A DNA stretch of 64,000 bases from assembly GCF_015223055.1 (NCBI RefSeq), contig NZ_JADFBX010000007.1, positions 245,113-309,112 of the forward strand, read 5' to 3'. Below are positions 37,019-45,440 of this stretch, piece after piece. The position numbers and the translations under genes are program-made. How positions within the stretch are numbered: the stretch's first letter is position 1; each line of letters starts with the position of its first letter. The stretch comes from Pedobacter sp. MC2016-24. Its GTDB lineage: Bacteria; Bacteroidota; Bacteroidia; Sphingobacteriales; Sphingobacteriaceae. Below the pieces are notes generated by a model. That model was not told the origin of the DNA. It worked only from the letters and a program-made list of their open reading frames with translations, and did no database searches.

Positions 37019-39154
37019 TTAATTTAATTTTACGAATTGGGACTTATTGTTATAATCGATCTGATAGTGATATACTTTGTTTTTAACTTTAAATGATACA
37101 GTCACCTGGGTAGCTGAAGCGCTGATCAGTTTGAGCTCGGATACTGCACTCGATGCTCCGGTAGTGGTTTCATTTATTGAATTTACTTTTCCATGGGCTT
37201 CTGTAATGCTGAAAAATGTTTGTTTTGCAGTATTGGGCTGACTCAGCATAAAGGCTTTGCTTTCCAGTAAATTCAAATCCGGATCATTGGCACCGAGCGA
37301 AAGTAATTTGACCTGTAAAGCAGAGTCGGCCACGAAATGTGTGGTATAAAAACGTTTGTTGTTCAATACGGTTACATAACCGCCTTCAGCTCCGGCTGTT
37401 TTTACCGCATTTAACCAAATGTGCTCATAGCCATATTTAGTGCCCAGGGGCTTCAGGTTAGTGCTTTCTGCAGTAGGATTAAAAGAAGAATCCACAATAT
37501 GTCCCTTGTACCAAAAGGGTAGGTCATATTGGTGTTTTTTGTCCGAGATCGCCTGGAAAACATCGACAAGTAATGGCTTATCTAATTCTTTAACCTTGAT
37601 TAAGGCTGTTGTGCGGGTCATTTCAACGCCTGGAAAGGCATTTGTTTCCCTGGCGCTAACCACCTGGATGGTATTGTCGTTTTTGAAATACAGGATATCC
37701 GGGTGCTTCAACTGTGCAGCATCGGCATTGGCCTTAAAGTTCGAAGTTTCGTCTACCACGAGTGTGTTGTGCGCAACCGTTTGTTTCGCCCAGGTTTTAT
37801 TCTCCGGTAAATAATCTCCACCTTTTTTAGCTTCAATATTGATGAATCTCGCTGCGCCATAATCTGGAAATACTTCCACACCATTGTCGTAATAAAGGAT
37901 GTTTAGGCGGTCGAAATGCCCATGTCCCATGCCTTGAGAGGCGGCTTTAAGCAATAAGCATTGCTGATCTTCATTGCTGCCGTACCTTAATATGCCCAGG
38001 CCACCTTCATCGCCTTTCGCGCCGTCGTTGATCAGCTGCGGTAAATAGGCAAATGGTTTGGCTTTACCGGCAGCCAGATCGGCAGCTACTTTTAAACCTG
38101 CATCAGACACAATAACCTCATTTTGTTTTTTGGCTACATCTAACAGTTCCGGTTGGGCCTGTATGTCGGCATAAGCGATGTCTACGCCATATACCAGCTC
38201 AGCAGATTCATAGGTTTTATCCTTGATGGCGTCATTGAACGGAAAGAAGGCACCATCGGTATAGGTTAGTTGCAAACAGGTTGCAATGGCTTTAGACAAC
38301 AATTGCTTGCGGTATTCAAATATTTTAAGTTCTGGCTGATAATTGTTGATGGCCTTTGCAAAAATAACGAATGGCAATAAAGCATAACGTTGATAATAGG
38401 GGCCTTCAGTATAGTATCCATCAGGAGAAAACAATTGGTCTATTTGTGCCAGATAGCCGGTTTTTCCATCTTTATTGGAACCTTTAATGGCCATTTGAAC
38501 ATATTCAGGCTTATTTAAAACATAGCCGGTCATGCCTACCGCTGCAATGTCCCAGGTGCCGTGATTGTGGATTTTGTCAAAAGTTTCTTTACAATCGACG
38601 GTGAAAAATTTCAGCATCGGGATAAATAAATGGTCTTCGATGGTCTTCCTGTCTTTTGCCGGAATGGCATCAAAGGCCAGGTCATAACCCTGGATGGTAT
38701 ATACCTGCCACACAAAATCATTTAAACTTTGCCAGAAAATTTTTCCACCCTGATGGCCTTCTTTGCGTTTGGGATGTAGTGGCCATTTTTCATAGTCGGC
38801 TGCGTACTTAAGTAATAGATTACCTACATAAGCGGCATATTTTTTATCACCGGTCATTTGATAGGCAACACCACAATTCAGGATGTTGATGTAGTTTTTC
38901 TTATGCTGTTCATGGCTCGCACCGCCTCCGCCATCTTTAGGCAGGGGTACACTCATTTCGGTCATTAATGCTTTATCCGCATCGCTTTGTATCTTTTTAT
39001 AAGACTTTTTGAGCAATGGGTATTCTTGTATGCCTTTTCTCACTGCGCTTACATTGGCCTTGGTCAACATCAAAGAAGGGTGGACCTGTGCCGTTAATGC
39101 AGCAGGAAAACTTAGGCAAAAGAAGTACAGTACCAGCTTTTTCAGATAGTTCAT
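37019..39154 (-). CDS. PL17 family exolytic oligoalginate lyase
   Basis: Heparinase II/III-type polysaccharide lyase of family 17, 711 residues, releasing unsaturated monouronates from alginate oligomers. The signal peptide ends at about LTAQ (23). The N-terminal alpha/alpha toroid holds Asn197-His198 (HNHGTWD) and Tyr254 in YYTEGPYYQRYA, which align with the Asn, His and Tyr I recall as catalytic in Alg17c. The C-terminal beta-sandwich has GMGHGHFDRLN (His411, His413). Periplasmic location is expected. It follows the FadR-type regulator by 59 bp and precedes kdgF by 5 bp. Confidence 0.94.
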   Translation of the reverse strand: MNYLKKLVLYFFCLSFPAALTAQVHPSLMLTKANVSAVRKGIQEYPLLKKSYKKIQSDADKALMTEMSVPLPKDGGGGASHEQHKKNYINILNCGVAYQMTGDKKYAAYVGNLLLKYAADYEKWPLHPKRKEGHQGGKIFWQSLNDFVWQVYTIQGYDLAFDAIPAKDRKTIEDHLFIPMLKFFTVDCKETFDKIHNHGTWDIAAVGMTGYVLNKPEYVQMAIKGSNKDGKTGYLAQIDQLFSPDGYYTEGPYYQRYALLPFVIFAKAINNYQPELKIFEYRKQLLSKAIATCLQLTYTDGAFFPFNDAIKDKTYESAELVYGVDIAYADIQAQPELLDVAKKQNEVIVSDAGLKVAADLAAGKAKPFAYLPQLINDGAKGDEGGLGILRYGSNEDQQCLLLKAASQGMGHGHFDRLNILYYDNGVEVFPDYGAARFINIEAKKGGDYLPENKTWAKQTVAHNTLVVDETSNFKANADAAQLKHPDILYFKNDNTIQVVSARETNAFPGVEMTRTTALIKVKELDKPLLVDVFQAISDKKHQYDLPFWYKGHIVDSSFNPTAESTNLKPLGTKYGYEHIWLNAVKTAGAEGGYVTVLNNKRFYTTHFVADSALQVKLLSLGANDPDLNLLESKAFMLSQPNTAKQTFFSITEAHGKVNSINETTTGASSAVSELKLISASATQVTVSFKVKNKVYHYQIDYNNKSQFVKLN

Positions 39155-39213
39155 AATTTGAGTAAAAAAGGTTTATAAAAGAAAAATATCTATTTAATCA
39201 GCAATTGTTCTTT

Positions 39214-39957
39214 TTAGTTAGACGATTGGTTAATTATACTTTGCGCATCATATCCGGCCTTACTGATCTGGAACATGTCATTTAAATGCGCAGCAACGGC
39301 ATTCTCGGCGGCATCAATATCTTGGTCCTCAATAGCCTTTAAAATTAACCGATGTTCTGGTATGGCTACTTTTCCCCTGTTCTCGCCGCAAATTTTATTT
39401 TCTACAATGTTTTTAATCAGATCTGGAATCAGGATGAGAATCATGGATTCAATCACAGAGTTTTTGGATGCCTTTGCAATTTTAATGTGGAAGATCATAT
39501 CCTCTTCTACTGCATCTTGTCCGCTATTGATTTTATTCTCATAATCGATCATGGCCTCACGGATGTTCTTCAGGTCTTCCTCAGTTCTTCTTTCTGCAGC
39601 TAATTTTACAGCATCCAGTTCCAGGTAATACCGCGCTTCCAATAAGGCATTAAAATCCTGTTTGTTGAATTTGATTACATCGGTAATGATGTTGTCCATC
39701 ACTTTGATGCTCAGGCCTGCTACATAAGTACCACTTTGAGGGTTAGTTTTTAATAAACCGTAGAATTCGAGTTTCAATATGGCTTCGCGTACATAACTCC
39801 GGCCAACACCAAATTTTTCTGCTAAAATTCTTTCCGCAGGTAACCTGTCGCCCGGTTGTAATTGTCCTGAAGTAATCAGTTGTTTCAGTTGCCCGATAAT
39901 CTTGTCTGCAGGAGATTCAACTTCAATAGATTTGATCGTCTCTATAAATGATTTCAT
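39214..39957 (-). CDS. GntR/FadR-family (FCD) transcriptional regulator
   Basis: DNA-binding repressor type, 247 residues from ATG 39957. A longer reading from a TTG at 39993 is rejected because it would run through the operator palindromes and the promoter. The winged helix is at about 12-78 (QPGDRLPAERILAEKFGVGRSYVREAILKLEFYGLL) and the FCD effector domain at about 95-235. FCD relatives include UxuR/ExuR (uronates) and LldR (lactate). Position as first gene before PL17 suggests a uronate-derived effector, but the lut genes nearby leave lactate open. Two palindromes over its own promoter imply autoregulation. Confidence 0.92.
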   Translation of the reverse strand: MKSFIETIKSIEVESPADKIIGQLKQLITSGQLQPGDRLPAERILAEKFGVGRSYVREAILKLEFYGLLKTNPQSGTYVAGLSIKVMDNIITDVIKFNKQDFNALLEARYYLELDAVKLAAERRTEEDLKNIREAMIDYENKINSGQDAVEEDMIFHIKIAKASKNSVIESMILILIPDLIKNIVENKICGENRGKVAIPEHRLILKAIEDQDIDAAENAVAAHLNDMFQISKAGYDAQSIINQSSN

Positions 39958-39966
39958 ACAAATAAT

Positions 39967-39993
39967 TTGGTTAACCAATAATTGGTTTACCAA
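39967..39993. promoter_or_regulatory. Twin operator for the FadR-type regulator
   Basis: TTGGTTAACCAA (39967-39978, a perfect palindrome) and TTGGTTTACCAA (39982-39993) lie 15 bp apart. The form TTGGT-NN-ACCAA agrees with FadR/LldR-type operators (TGGTnnACCA core). The second site overlaps the -7 box of the regulator's promoter and the first lies in its leader. Confidence 0.75.
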
Positions 39994-40020
39994 ATATAGA
40001 GATTAATTTGAGGAAACAAA
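39991..40020 (-). promoter_or_regulatory. Promoter of the FadR-type regulator and probably of the alginate operon
   Basis: On the minus strand TTTG (40020-40017) and TATATTTG (39998-39991) are separated by 18 bp, close to the Bacteroidota -33/-7 arrangement. The start of transcription would fall near 39986, about 30 bases before ATG 39957. The -7 box overlaps an operator. Confidence 0.65.
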
Positions 40021-40213
40021 ATAAAAAATGCGCGTTCTTTTCCAAGACTAAAAAACTTTTGCCCTTTTATCGCGTAGGGTAAAAGCTTTCAGTCAGAAAA
40101 CAGACCACTTAATTTTATTTTTTAAAATGATTAAGTAGTTAGTAATATTATTATATATCTTAGCTATCAGAAAAATAGCTTAGTTTTAACTAAATAATCA
40201 ACCAACCAAACCA

Positions 40214-41458
40214 ATGAGCAATCTTGTAAAAGAGAAAACCGCGCTAGCCTATCTGTTTAGTGCGCCTGTTATTGTAGCCTCACTAGGCTATTTCGTAGAT
40301 ATATATGACCTGTTATTATTTGGGATAGTACGTATTCCCAGTTTAACGGAGTTGGGACTTGATGAAGCGGCAAGATCTATAGAAGGAGCGAGTATTTTAA
40401 ACTGGCAAATGACGGGTTTGTTACTGGGCGGGATATTGTGGGGTGTATTGGGTGATAAAAAGGGACGCTTGTCTGTTTTATTTGGATCGATCATTACGTA
40501 TTCAATTGCCAATTTTGCCTGCGGTTTTGTACATGATGTGACGGTGTATAAAGCATTGCGCTTTGTAGCAGGTATTGGCCTGGCGGGTGAACTTGGAGCC
40601 GGGATTACCCTGGTTTCAGAGAGTTTACCAAAAAGATTAAGAGCCATAGGAACCTCGGTAGTTGCAGGTGTAGGCCTTTTGGGGGCTGTTGTTGGGTATT
40701 TCACCGTGGAGTTGTTCAGCTGGAGAAATGCTTATTTTATTGGCGGAGGTATGGGGATCGCCTTACTATTACTTCGTATCGGTGTCTTTGAATCGGGTAT
40801 GTTCAATGCCATGAAAGAGAAAACTAAAGTAAGTAAGGGTAATTTTCTGGCTTTCTTTACTAAGAAAAGCCGATTGATCTTGTACCTGAAGTGTATAGGT
40901 ATTGGTCTGCCGACCTGGTATGTGATCGGAATCCTGGCTACTTTCAGTAACGAGTTCGGTAAAGCGCTGCACATTGAAGAAGCCATTAAACCTGGACTTG
41001 CCGTGATGTGGTGTTATGTCGGACTGGCTTGCGGCGACCTGGTGAGCGGTTTGATCAGTTACTGGCTGGAATCCAGGCGCAGAGCGGTAGCCTACCTCAT
41101 GATATTTACAGCAATTGGTACCGTGATTTATTTATATGGAGGGATCAGTACAGCTACCGGTTTATATGCCATGTGCTTATGGGTTGGCTTCGGTATTGGT
41201 TATTGGGCGATGTTTGTAACCATTGGTGCGGAACAGTTTGGAACCAATGTCAGGGCAACTGCGGCAACAACGATTCCAAATATGGTAAGAGGTACGGTGG
41301 TTTTGATGACGACGATATATACCACGTTAAAGCCCCATGTATTGGAGCTTAACGCGGCCGGTATTTTAGGCTTATTGTGTTTTGGAATAGGTTTCTATTG
41401 TGTAAAAACCATTCCGGAAACACATCATAAAGATCTTGATTTTATTGAGGAAGTTTAG
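40214..41458 (+). CDS. MFS transporter, substrate unknown
   Basis: Major facilitator with about 12 helices, 414 residues, inner membrane. The loop 2-3 signature GVLGDKKGRLSVLFGS is clear, and helix 4-5 has RFVAGIGLAGELGAGITLVSE, as in sugar/metabolite:proton symporters. The substrate cannot be read from the sequence. It is divergent from the FadR-type regulator across a 256-bp region and converges on lutC with a 4-bp overlap of the ends. A carboxylate such as lactate or a uronate would suit both neighbours. Confidence 0.85.
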   Translation: MSNLVKEKTALAYLFSAPVIVASLGYFVDIYDLLLFGIVRIPSLTELGLDEAARSIEGASILNWQMTGLLLGGILWGVLGDKKGRLSVLFGSIITYSIANFACGFVHDVTVYKALRFVAGIGLAGELGAGITLVSESLPKRLRAIGTSVVAGVGLLGAVVGYFTVELFSWRNAYFIGGGMGIALLLLRIGVFESGMFNAMKEKTKVSKGNFLAFFTKKSRLILYLKCIGIGLPTWYVIGILATFSNEFGKALHIEEAIKPGLAVMWCYVGLACGDLVSGLISYWLESRRRAVAYLMIFTAIGTVIYLYGGISTATGLYAMCLWVGFGIGYWAMFVTIGAEQFGTNVRATAATTIPNMVRGTVVLMTTIYTTLKPHVLELNAAGILGLLCFGIGFYCVKTIPETHHKDLDFIEEV

Positions 41459-42039
41459 TCCAGGATAAACACGGTCATTCCTTTCGGACCGTGTGCACCT
41501 AGTACCAGCGATTGTTCAATGTCGGCCGTTTTAGAAGGGCCGGCAATGAATGTTCCAAAACCGTAAACAGAATCCGCTATATTGACATAAGCATCGTGCA
41601 GCGTTTCAACAATGTCTTTGGCTTGGATAACCACCGCAAGTTGCTGACAAATGAAAGGCACGGCACGCTGGTGCATTAAATCCTCAGTGATCCATAAAGC
41701 TGCATTTTCTGCCACTCCAAAATGGGCCCTGATGACTGCAAGGTCTACATTCTCGTAGCTGTGGGGATCCTGATTTTCCCATCCCTGCTCGCTTATAGCA
41801 GACAATTCTGCGAGTGTTGAAACGATCCGCTGATTGGGAAAATGTGTTTTGATGTAGTCCTGGATACTTTGGTAATCGGGTACATTTACAGCCGATCCGC
41901 CGATATTGGTCAATATGGTTTTAAAATTTTCGATTGGATTATCGTAGTGCGTAACGGTAACCAGGTCGGCCGGGAGTGGCTGTAATTCTGGCTGATTCTT
42001 CAATACTTTGGCTAATATTTCTGCTCTGCTGTTAGTCAT
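41455..42039 (-). CDS. lutC: Lactate utilisation protein C (LUD domain)
   Basis: LUD-domain protein, 194 residues, the third component of the LutABC L-lactate oxidising complex that yields pyruvate. Typical segments include AVIRAHFGVAENAALWITED and the C-terminal GPSKTADIEQSLVLGAHGPKGMTVFILD. Cytoplasmic. Its start overlaps the end of lutB by 8 bp, which indicates translational coupling. Its stop overlaps the convergent MFS gene by 4 bp. Confidence 0.9.
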   Translation of the reverse strand: MTNSRAEILAKVLKNQPELQPLPADLVTVTHYDNPIENFKTILTNIGGSAVNVPDYQSIQDYIKTHFPNQRIVSTLAELSAISEQGWENQDPHSYENVDLAVIRAHFGVAENAALWITEDLMHQRAVPFICQQLAVVIQAKDIVETLHDAYVNIADSVYGFGTFIAGPSKTADIEQSLVLGAHGPKGMTVFILD

Positions 42040-43411
42040 TCTTTACATTTTTATTGTACCACTCACCAAAAGATTCTTTAGGAACTTCAGGCATTTCCCG
42101 ATGATCATACCATAAGTTCAATTTGTTGTTCACCGTAAATGGCGCATGTTTCATGAACCAGCGGCCAGCTTTTCCTGCGTTTTTATAAATAAAAGGGCTG
42201 GATAAGGTAAATTCCATCACCTTCATGGCCATGGCTTTTTTAGCTGGAGCATAACCTTCCTTCACAATAACCTGTCTCCATTTATACAGTTGCTCATGGA
42301 TATTGATTTTTACCGGGCATACATTGCTGCAGGAACCACATAGGGTAGAGGCAAAAGGTAAATCTGCATATTCTTTCATGTCCAGGTTCGGAGCCAAAAT
42401 GGAGCCGATCGGACCTGCAATGGCCGTATGGTAACTGTGTCCACCGCTCCTGCGGTAAACCGGACAAGTGTTCATGCAGGCTGCACAACGGATACACTTT
42501 AAAGAGTTTCTGAAATCAGGTCTGCTCAATTGGGTAGTGCGGCCATTATCTACCAACACCAGGTGCATCTGTTGTCCGGGTCTTGGTTTTCTGAAATGAC
42601 TGGAATAGGTAGTAATCGGTTGTCCAGTTGCACTCCTGGTTAACAGTCTCAAAAATACACTAAGATTTCTGCGTTTGGGAATGATCTTTTCAATCCCCAT
42701 GCAGGCAATGTGTACATCTGCGAGGTGGGCACCCATGTCTGCATTTCCTTCATTGGTGCAAACCACAAATTCACCAGTTTCAGCAACAGCGAAATTGACT
42801 CCTGTAATGGCTGCTTTGCGGGTGATGAAGGTTTCCCTTAAATGTGTTCTTGCGGCTGCAGTTAAAAATACCGGATCTGCCATGCCTGCCGGTGTACCCA
42901 GATGCTCGTGAAACAAATCCCCGATTTCTTCTTTCTTTTTATGGATACATGGAAGTACAATGTGGCTGGGTGGCTCTTCTGCAAGCTGCACAATACGTTC
43001 CCCAAGATCTGTATCAATAACTTCTACGCCATTTTTCTTTAAATATTCATTCAAATGGCATTCTTCGGTCAGCATAGATTTGCTTTTGATTAACCGGTTT
43101 ACGCCCTGTTCTTTTAGGATGTTGTGAACAATCTGGTTGTGTTCTGCAGCATCTGCAGCCCAATGTACGGTCACGCCATTTTTTCTGGCGTTCTCTTCAA
43201 ATTCAACCAGGTAATCGTGCAGGTTCGAAAGCACATTGTTCTTGATTTGAGAAGCCGCTTCCCGCAGGCTTTCCCATTCAGGAATGCCATGGGCAGCTTT
43301 GTCACGTTTTGCACGTACAAACCATAAGGTTTCATCATGCCAGTCAACCCTTGCTTCGTCTTTATTAAATATATCAGATAATTCTGAGTGGTCCTTGAAT
43401 TCTGTATTCAT
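42032..43411 (-). CDS. lutB: Lactate utilisation iron-sulfur protein B
   Basis: 459-residue LutB. An N-terminal LUD domain (about 60-295, with ITGVNFAVAETGEFVVCTNEGN) is followed by a ferredoxin-like module with two 4Fe-4S motifs: CIRCAACMNTCPVYRRSGG and CGSCSNVCPVKI. The C-terminal helical DUF3390-like tail includes WYDHREMPEVP. It passes electrons from lactate oxidation. It is the middle gene of lutA-lutB-lutC, 25 bp after lutA and overlapping lutC. Confidence 0.93.
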   Translation of the reverse strand: MNTEFKDHSELSDIFNKDEARVDWHDETLWFVRAKRDKAAHGIPEWESLREAASQIKNNVLSNLHDYLVEFEENARKNGVTVHWAADAAEHNQIVHNILKEQGVNRLIKSKSMLTEECHLNEYLKKNGVEVIDTDLGERIVQLAEEPPSHIVLPCIHKKKEEIGDLFHEHLGTPAGMADPVFLTAAARTHLRETFITRKAAITGVNFAVAETGEFVVCTNEGNADMGAHLADVHIACMGIEKIIPKRRNLSVFLRLLTRSATGQPITTYSSHFRKPRPGQQMHLVLVDNGRTTQLSRPDFRNSLKCIRCAACMNTCPVYRRSGGHSYHTAIAGPIGSILAPNLDMKEYADLPFASTLCGSCSNVCPVKINIHEQLYKWRQVIVKEGYAPAKKAMAMKVMEFTLSSPFIYKNAGKAGRWFMKHAPFTVNNKLNLWYDHREMPEVPKESFGEWYNKNVKND

Positions 43412-43436
43412 TTGTCGCTACGCTTTCCGGTTAAAA

Positions 43437-44171
43437 CTATTGTGCATTTAATATTTCTGCGATATGCAATACCTTTACATTGCTTTTCTGCCGGCGTAAT
43501 ATGCCTTCCATATGCATCAGGCAAGACATGTCTGCAGCGGTGATGTATTCTGCACCGTGATTGATATGGTCTGCTACCCGATCTTTTCCCATTTTTACAG
43601 AAACTGCTTCTTCAGCTACGCAAAATGTACCGCCAAAACCGCAGCATTCATCTGGCCGGCTCAGTTCAACAAGCTCAAGCCCTTCCACCATATTTAACAA
43701 ATGTAGTGGTTTGGAAAAAGGTGCCTCAACCAATTCTGTCATTTGAGCCAGCATCAAACCGCGCTGCCCATGGCAGCTTTGATGCACACCTACTTTATGC
43801 GGAAACCGTGCATTTAGTTTTTCAATTTTAAGTACATCGGTTAGAAATTCGGTCAGCTCATATACTTTTTTGCGAATGCCCAACGCTTTGTCTTCGTCTT
43901 TGGGAGCATGTAAATGGTCTTTGATGTGTAACACGCAACTTCCGGAAGGAGAAACTACGTAATCAAATTCAGCAAAATTTTCTATAAATAAATCGTTACA
44001 TCCCTGCGTTAAATGCTCAAAACCCGAATTGGCCATCGGCTGCCCGCAACAGGTTTGCCGGGTAGGATATTTCACATCAACACCTAACCTTTTAAGTAAG
44101 GTTAATGTGGCAATGGCTGCATTCGGATAAAATTGGTCAATGTAACAAGGGATAAATAGTCCAACGGTCAT
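43437..44171 (-). CDS. lutA: Lactate utilisation (Fe-S) protein A
   Basis: 244-residue CCG-domain protein. It has the two cysteine-rich motifs of the LutA/GlpC family: CCGQPMANSGF in the first half and DECCGFGGTFC in the second. It begins MTVGLFIPCYIDQFYP, the usual LutA start. With LutB and LutC it oxidises L-lactate. It is the first gene of the operon. The 110-bp region to the LacI regulator holds a LacI-type palindrome and a partial FadR-type palindrome, so either regulator could act on it. Confidence 0.93.
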   Translation of the reverse strand: MTVGLFIPCYIDQFYPNAAIATLTLLKRLGVDVKYPTRQTCCGQPMANSGFEHLTQGCNDLFIENFAEFDYVVSPSGSCVLHIKDHLHAPKDEDKALGIRKKVYELTEFLTDVLKIEKLNARFPHKVGVHQSCHGQRGLMLAQMTELVEAPFSKPLHLLNMVEGLELVELSRPDECCGFGGTFCVAEEAVSVKMGKDRVADHINHGAEYITAADMSCLMHMEGILRRQKSNVKVLHIAEILNAQ

Positions 44172-44238
44172 GCTTTAGGTTCTTATTGCTGGTAAATATA
44201 ACACTTTAATCTAATGAGGCTGTCCTGTGCTGTCACAC

Positions 44239-44250
44239 CCGGTTAACCAT
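44239..44250. promoter_or_regulatory. Partial FadR-type palindrome upstream of lutA
   Basis: CCGGTTAACCAT shares 9 of 12 bases, including the central GGTTAACC, with the perfect operator at 39967-39978. It lies 68 bp before the lutA start. A single imperfect site is weak evidence. Confidence 0.3.
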
Positions 44251-44261
44251 AAGGCTAAAAT

Positions 44262-44277
44262 ATGAAAACGTTTTCAT
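44262..44277. promoter_or_regulatory. LacI-type operator palindrome
   Basis: ATGAAAACGTTTTCAT is a perfect 16-bp palindrome with the central CG expected of LacI/CcpA-type operators. It lies just before the LacI-family gene and 91 bp upstream of lutA, so autoregulation is likely and an effect on lutA is possible. Confidence 0.7.
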
Positions 44278-44281
44278 TTTC

Positions 44282-45391
44282 ATGAAAAAAATAGCTAGCT
44301 TGCCGCTAGTTTATTTAATACAGAAAAATTCTAAACAAGAATATTCCATAAATAACGTGAAAAAACCGCAGCAGAATACAATTTTAGACATTGCAGAGGC
44401 ATTGAAACTTTCGCCTGCAACCATTTCGCGTGCCTTGAATAACCATCCTTACGTGAAAGAAAAAACCAAGAAGGATGTATTTGAAATGGCTGCAAAACTG
44501 GGTTACCGTCGAAACCAGATGGCCTCTGGGTTACGCAGCAACAAGACCAATACCATTGGCTTAATTGTACCCCGAATTTCTATGTTTTTTCATGCTGAGG
44601 TCATTACAGCCATTCAAAATAGCTTGCATAGTTATGGTTATAACCTCATCATTTGCCAGTCAAACGACAGCTTAGATTTGGAAATGGAACTTGCTGACAC
44701 TTTATTCTCTTCCAGGGTGGATGCCTTAATTGTGGCCTGCACTTTGCAGACCCTGGACTGTAGTCACTTTGATAAATTGATTGAGAACGGAACGCCGGTT
44801 ATTTTTTATGACCGGGTACCAACTGGTTACGATAAAGCCAGTATTGTTAAAGGAGATGATTTTAATGGCGGTTACATTGCTACAAAAAAACTGATTGAGG
44901 CGGGGTGTAAAAAAATCGCACATGTTTCAGGGCCGCTGACATCTAATTTATACCTGGATCGCCATGCTGGTTTTTTAAAAGCCATGGAAGCGCATAAACT
45001 TGCCATAAACCCAGACTGGCTGTTTCATCAGGAGTTAACCACAGGGAATGCGGAACGGGCCATGCGGCAAATGTTTGATGGCGATGACAGGCCTGATGGA
45101 ATTTTTACAGATAACGATACTACAGCCATTGCCGCGCTTGAGTTTGCAAAAGCACAACAAATCCATGTGCCCGGTCAGTTGAAGATTGTCGGTTATTCCA
45201 ATGACCCGCGGACTTCCATAAGTTCGCCTTCCATCACCTCGGTTGAGCAATTTCCCGATGCAGTAGGGAAAAAAATAGTAAACGTATTGATTGATCTGTT
45301 AAAAAATAATGCGGAAAATCTGGTTAAAACCGGTGTCTTTACCATTCCTGTTGAATTGATTTCCAGGGCCTCTACCGGGGTAAATAAATAA
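44282..45391 (+). CDS. LacI-family transcriptional regulator
   Basis: Repressor-type regulator, 369 residues as drawn. The helix-turn-helix TILDIAEALKLSPATISRALNNHPYVKE begins only at about residue 35. That is later than usual, so the GTG at 44357 (giving KKPQQNTILDIAEAL at the start) may be the real beginning. The periplasmic-binding-protein-like effector domain fills the rest (TIGLIVPRISMFFHAEV, PDGIFTDNDTTAIAALEFAK). Downstream are kduI, DUF4861, kduD and SGNH genes, which makes a uronate or KDG-related effector likely. The palindrome at 44262 fits autoregulation. Confidence 0.9.
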   Translation: MKKIASLPLVYLIQKNSKQEYSINNVKKPQQNTILDIAEALKLSPATISRALNNHPYVKEKTKKDVFEMAAKLGYRRNQMASGLRSNKTNTIGLIVPRISMFFHAEVITAIQNSLHSYGYNLIICQSNDSLDLEMELADTLFSSRVDALIVACTLQTLDCSHFDKLIENGTPVIFYDRVPTGYDKASIVKGDDFNGGYIATKKLIEAGCKKIAHVSGPLTSNLYLDRHAGFLKAMEAHKLAINPDWLFHQELTTGNAERAMRQMFDGDDRPDGIFTDNDTTAIAALEFAKAQQIHVPGQLKIVGYSNDPRTSISSPSITSVEQFPDAVGKKIVNVLIDLLKNNAENLVKTGVFTIPVELISRASTGVNK

Positions 45392-45440
45392 CACACAATT
45401 TCTATGGAATTGTAAAACGAATACATACAAAACAAATATA

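Noticed and set aside
39958..39993. N-terminal extension of the FadR-type regulator from TTG 39993
   Set aside because: The extra residues are encoded by the operator palindromes and promoter; ATG 39957 is the normal start.
40107..40136. Imperfect inverted repeat ACTTAATTTTA before the MFS gene as an operator
   Set aside because: It is a pure A/T repeat with a bulge in a very A/T-rich leader, so chance is likely.
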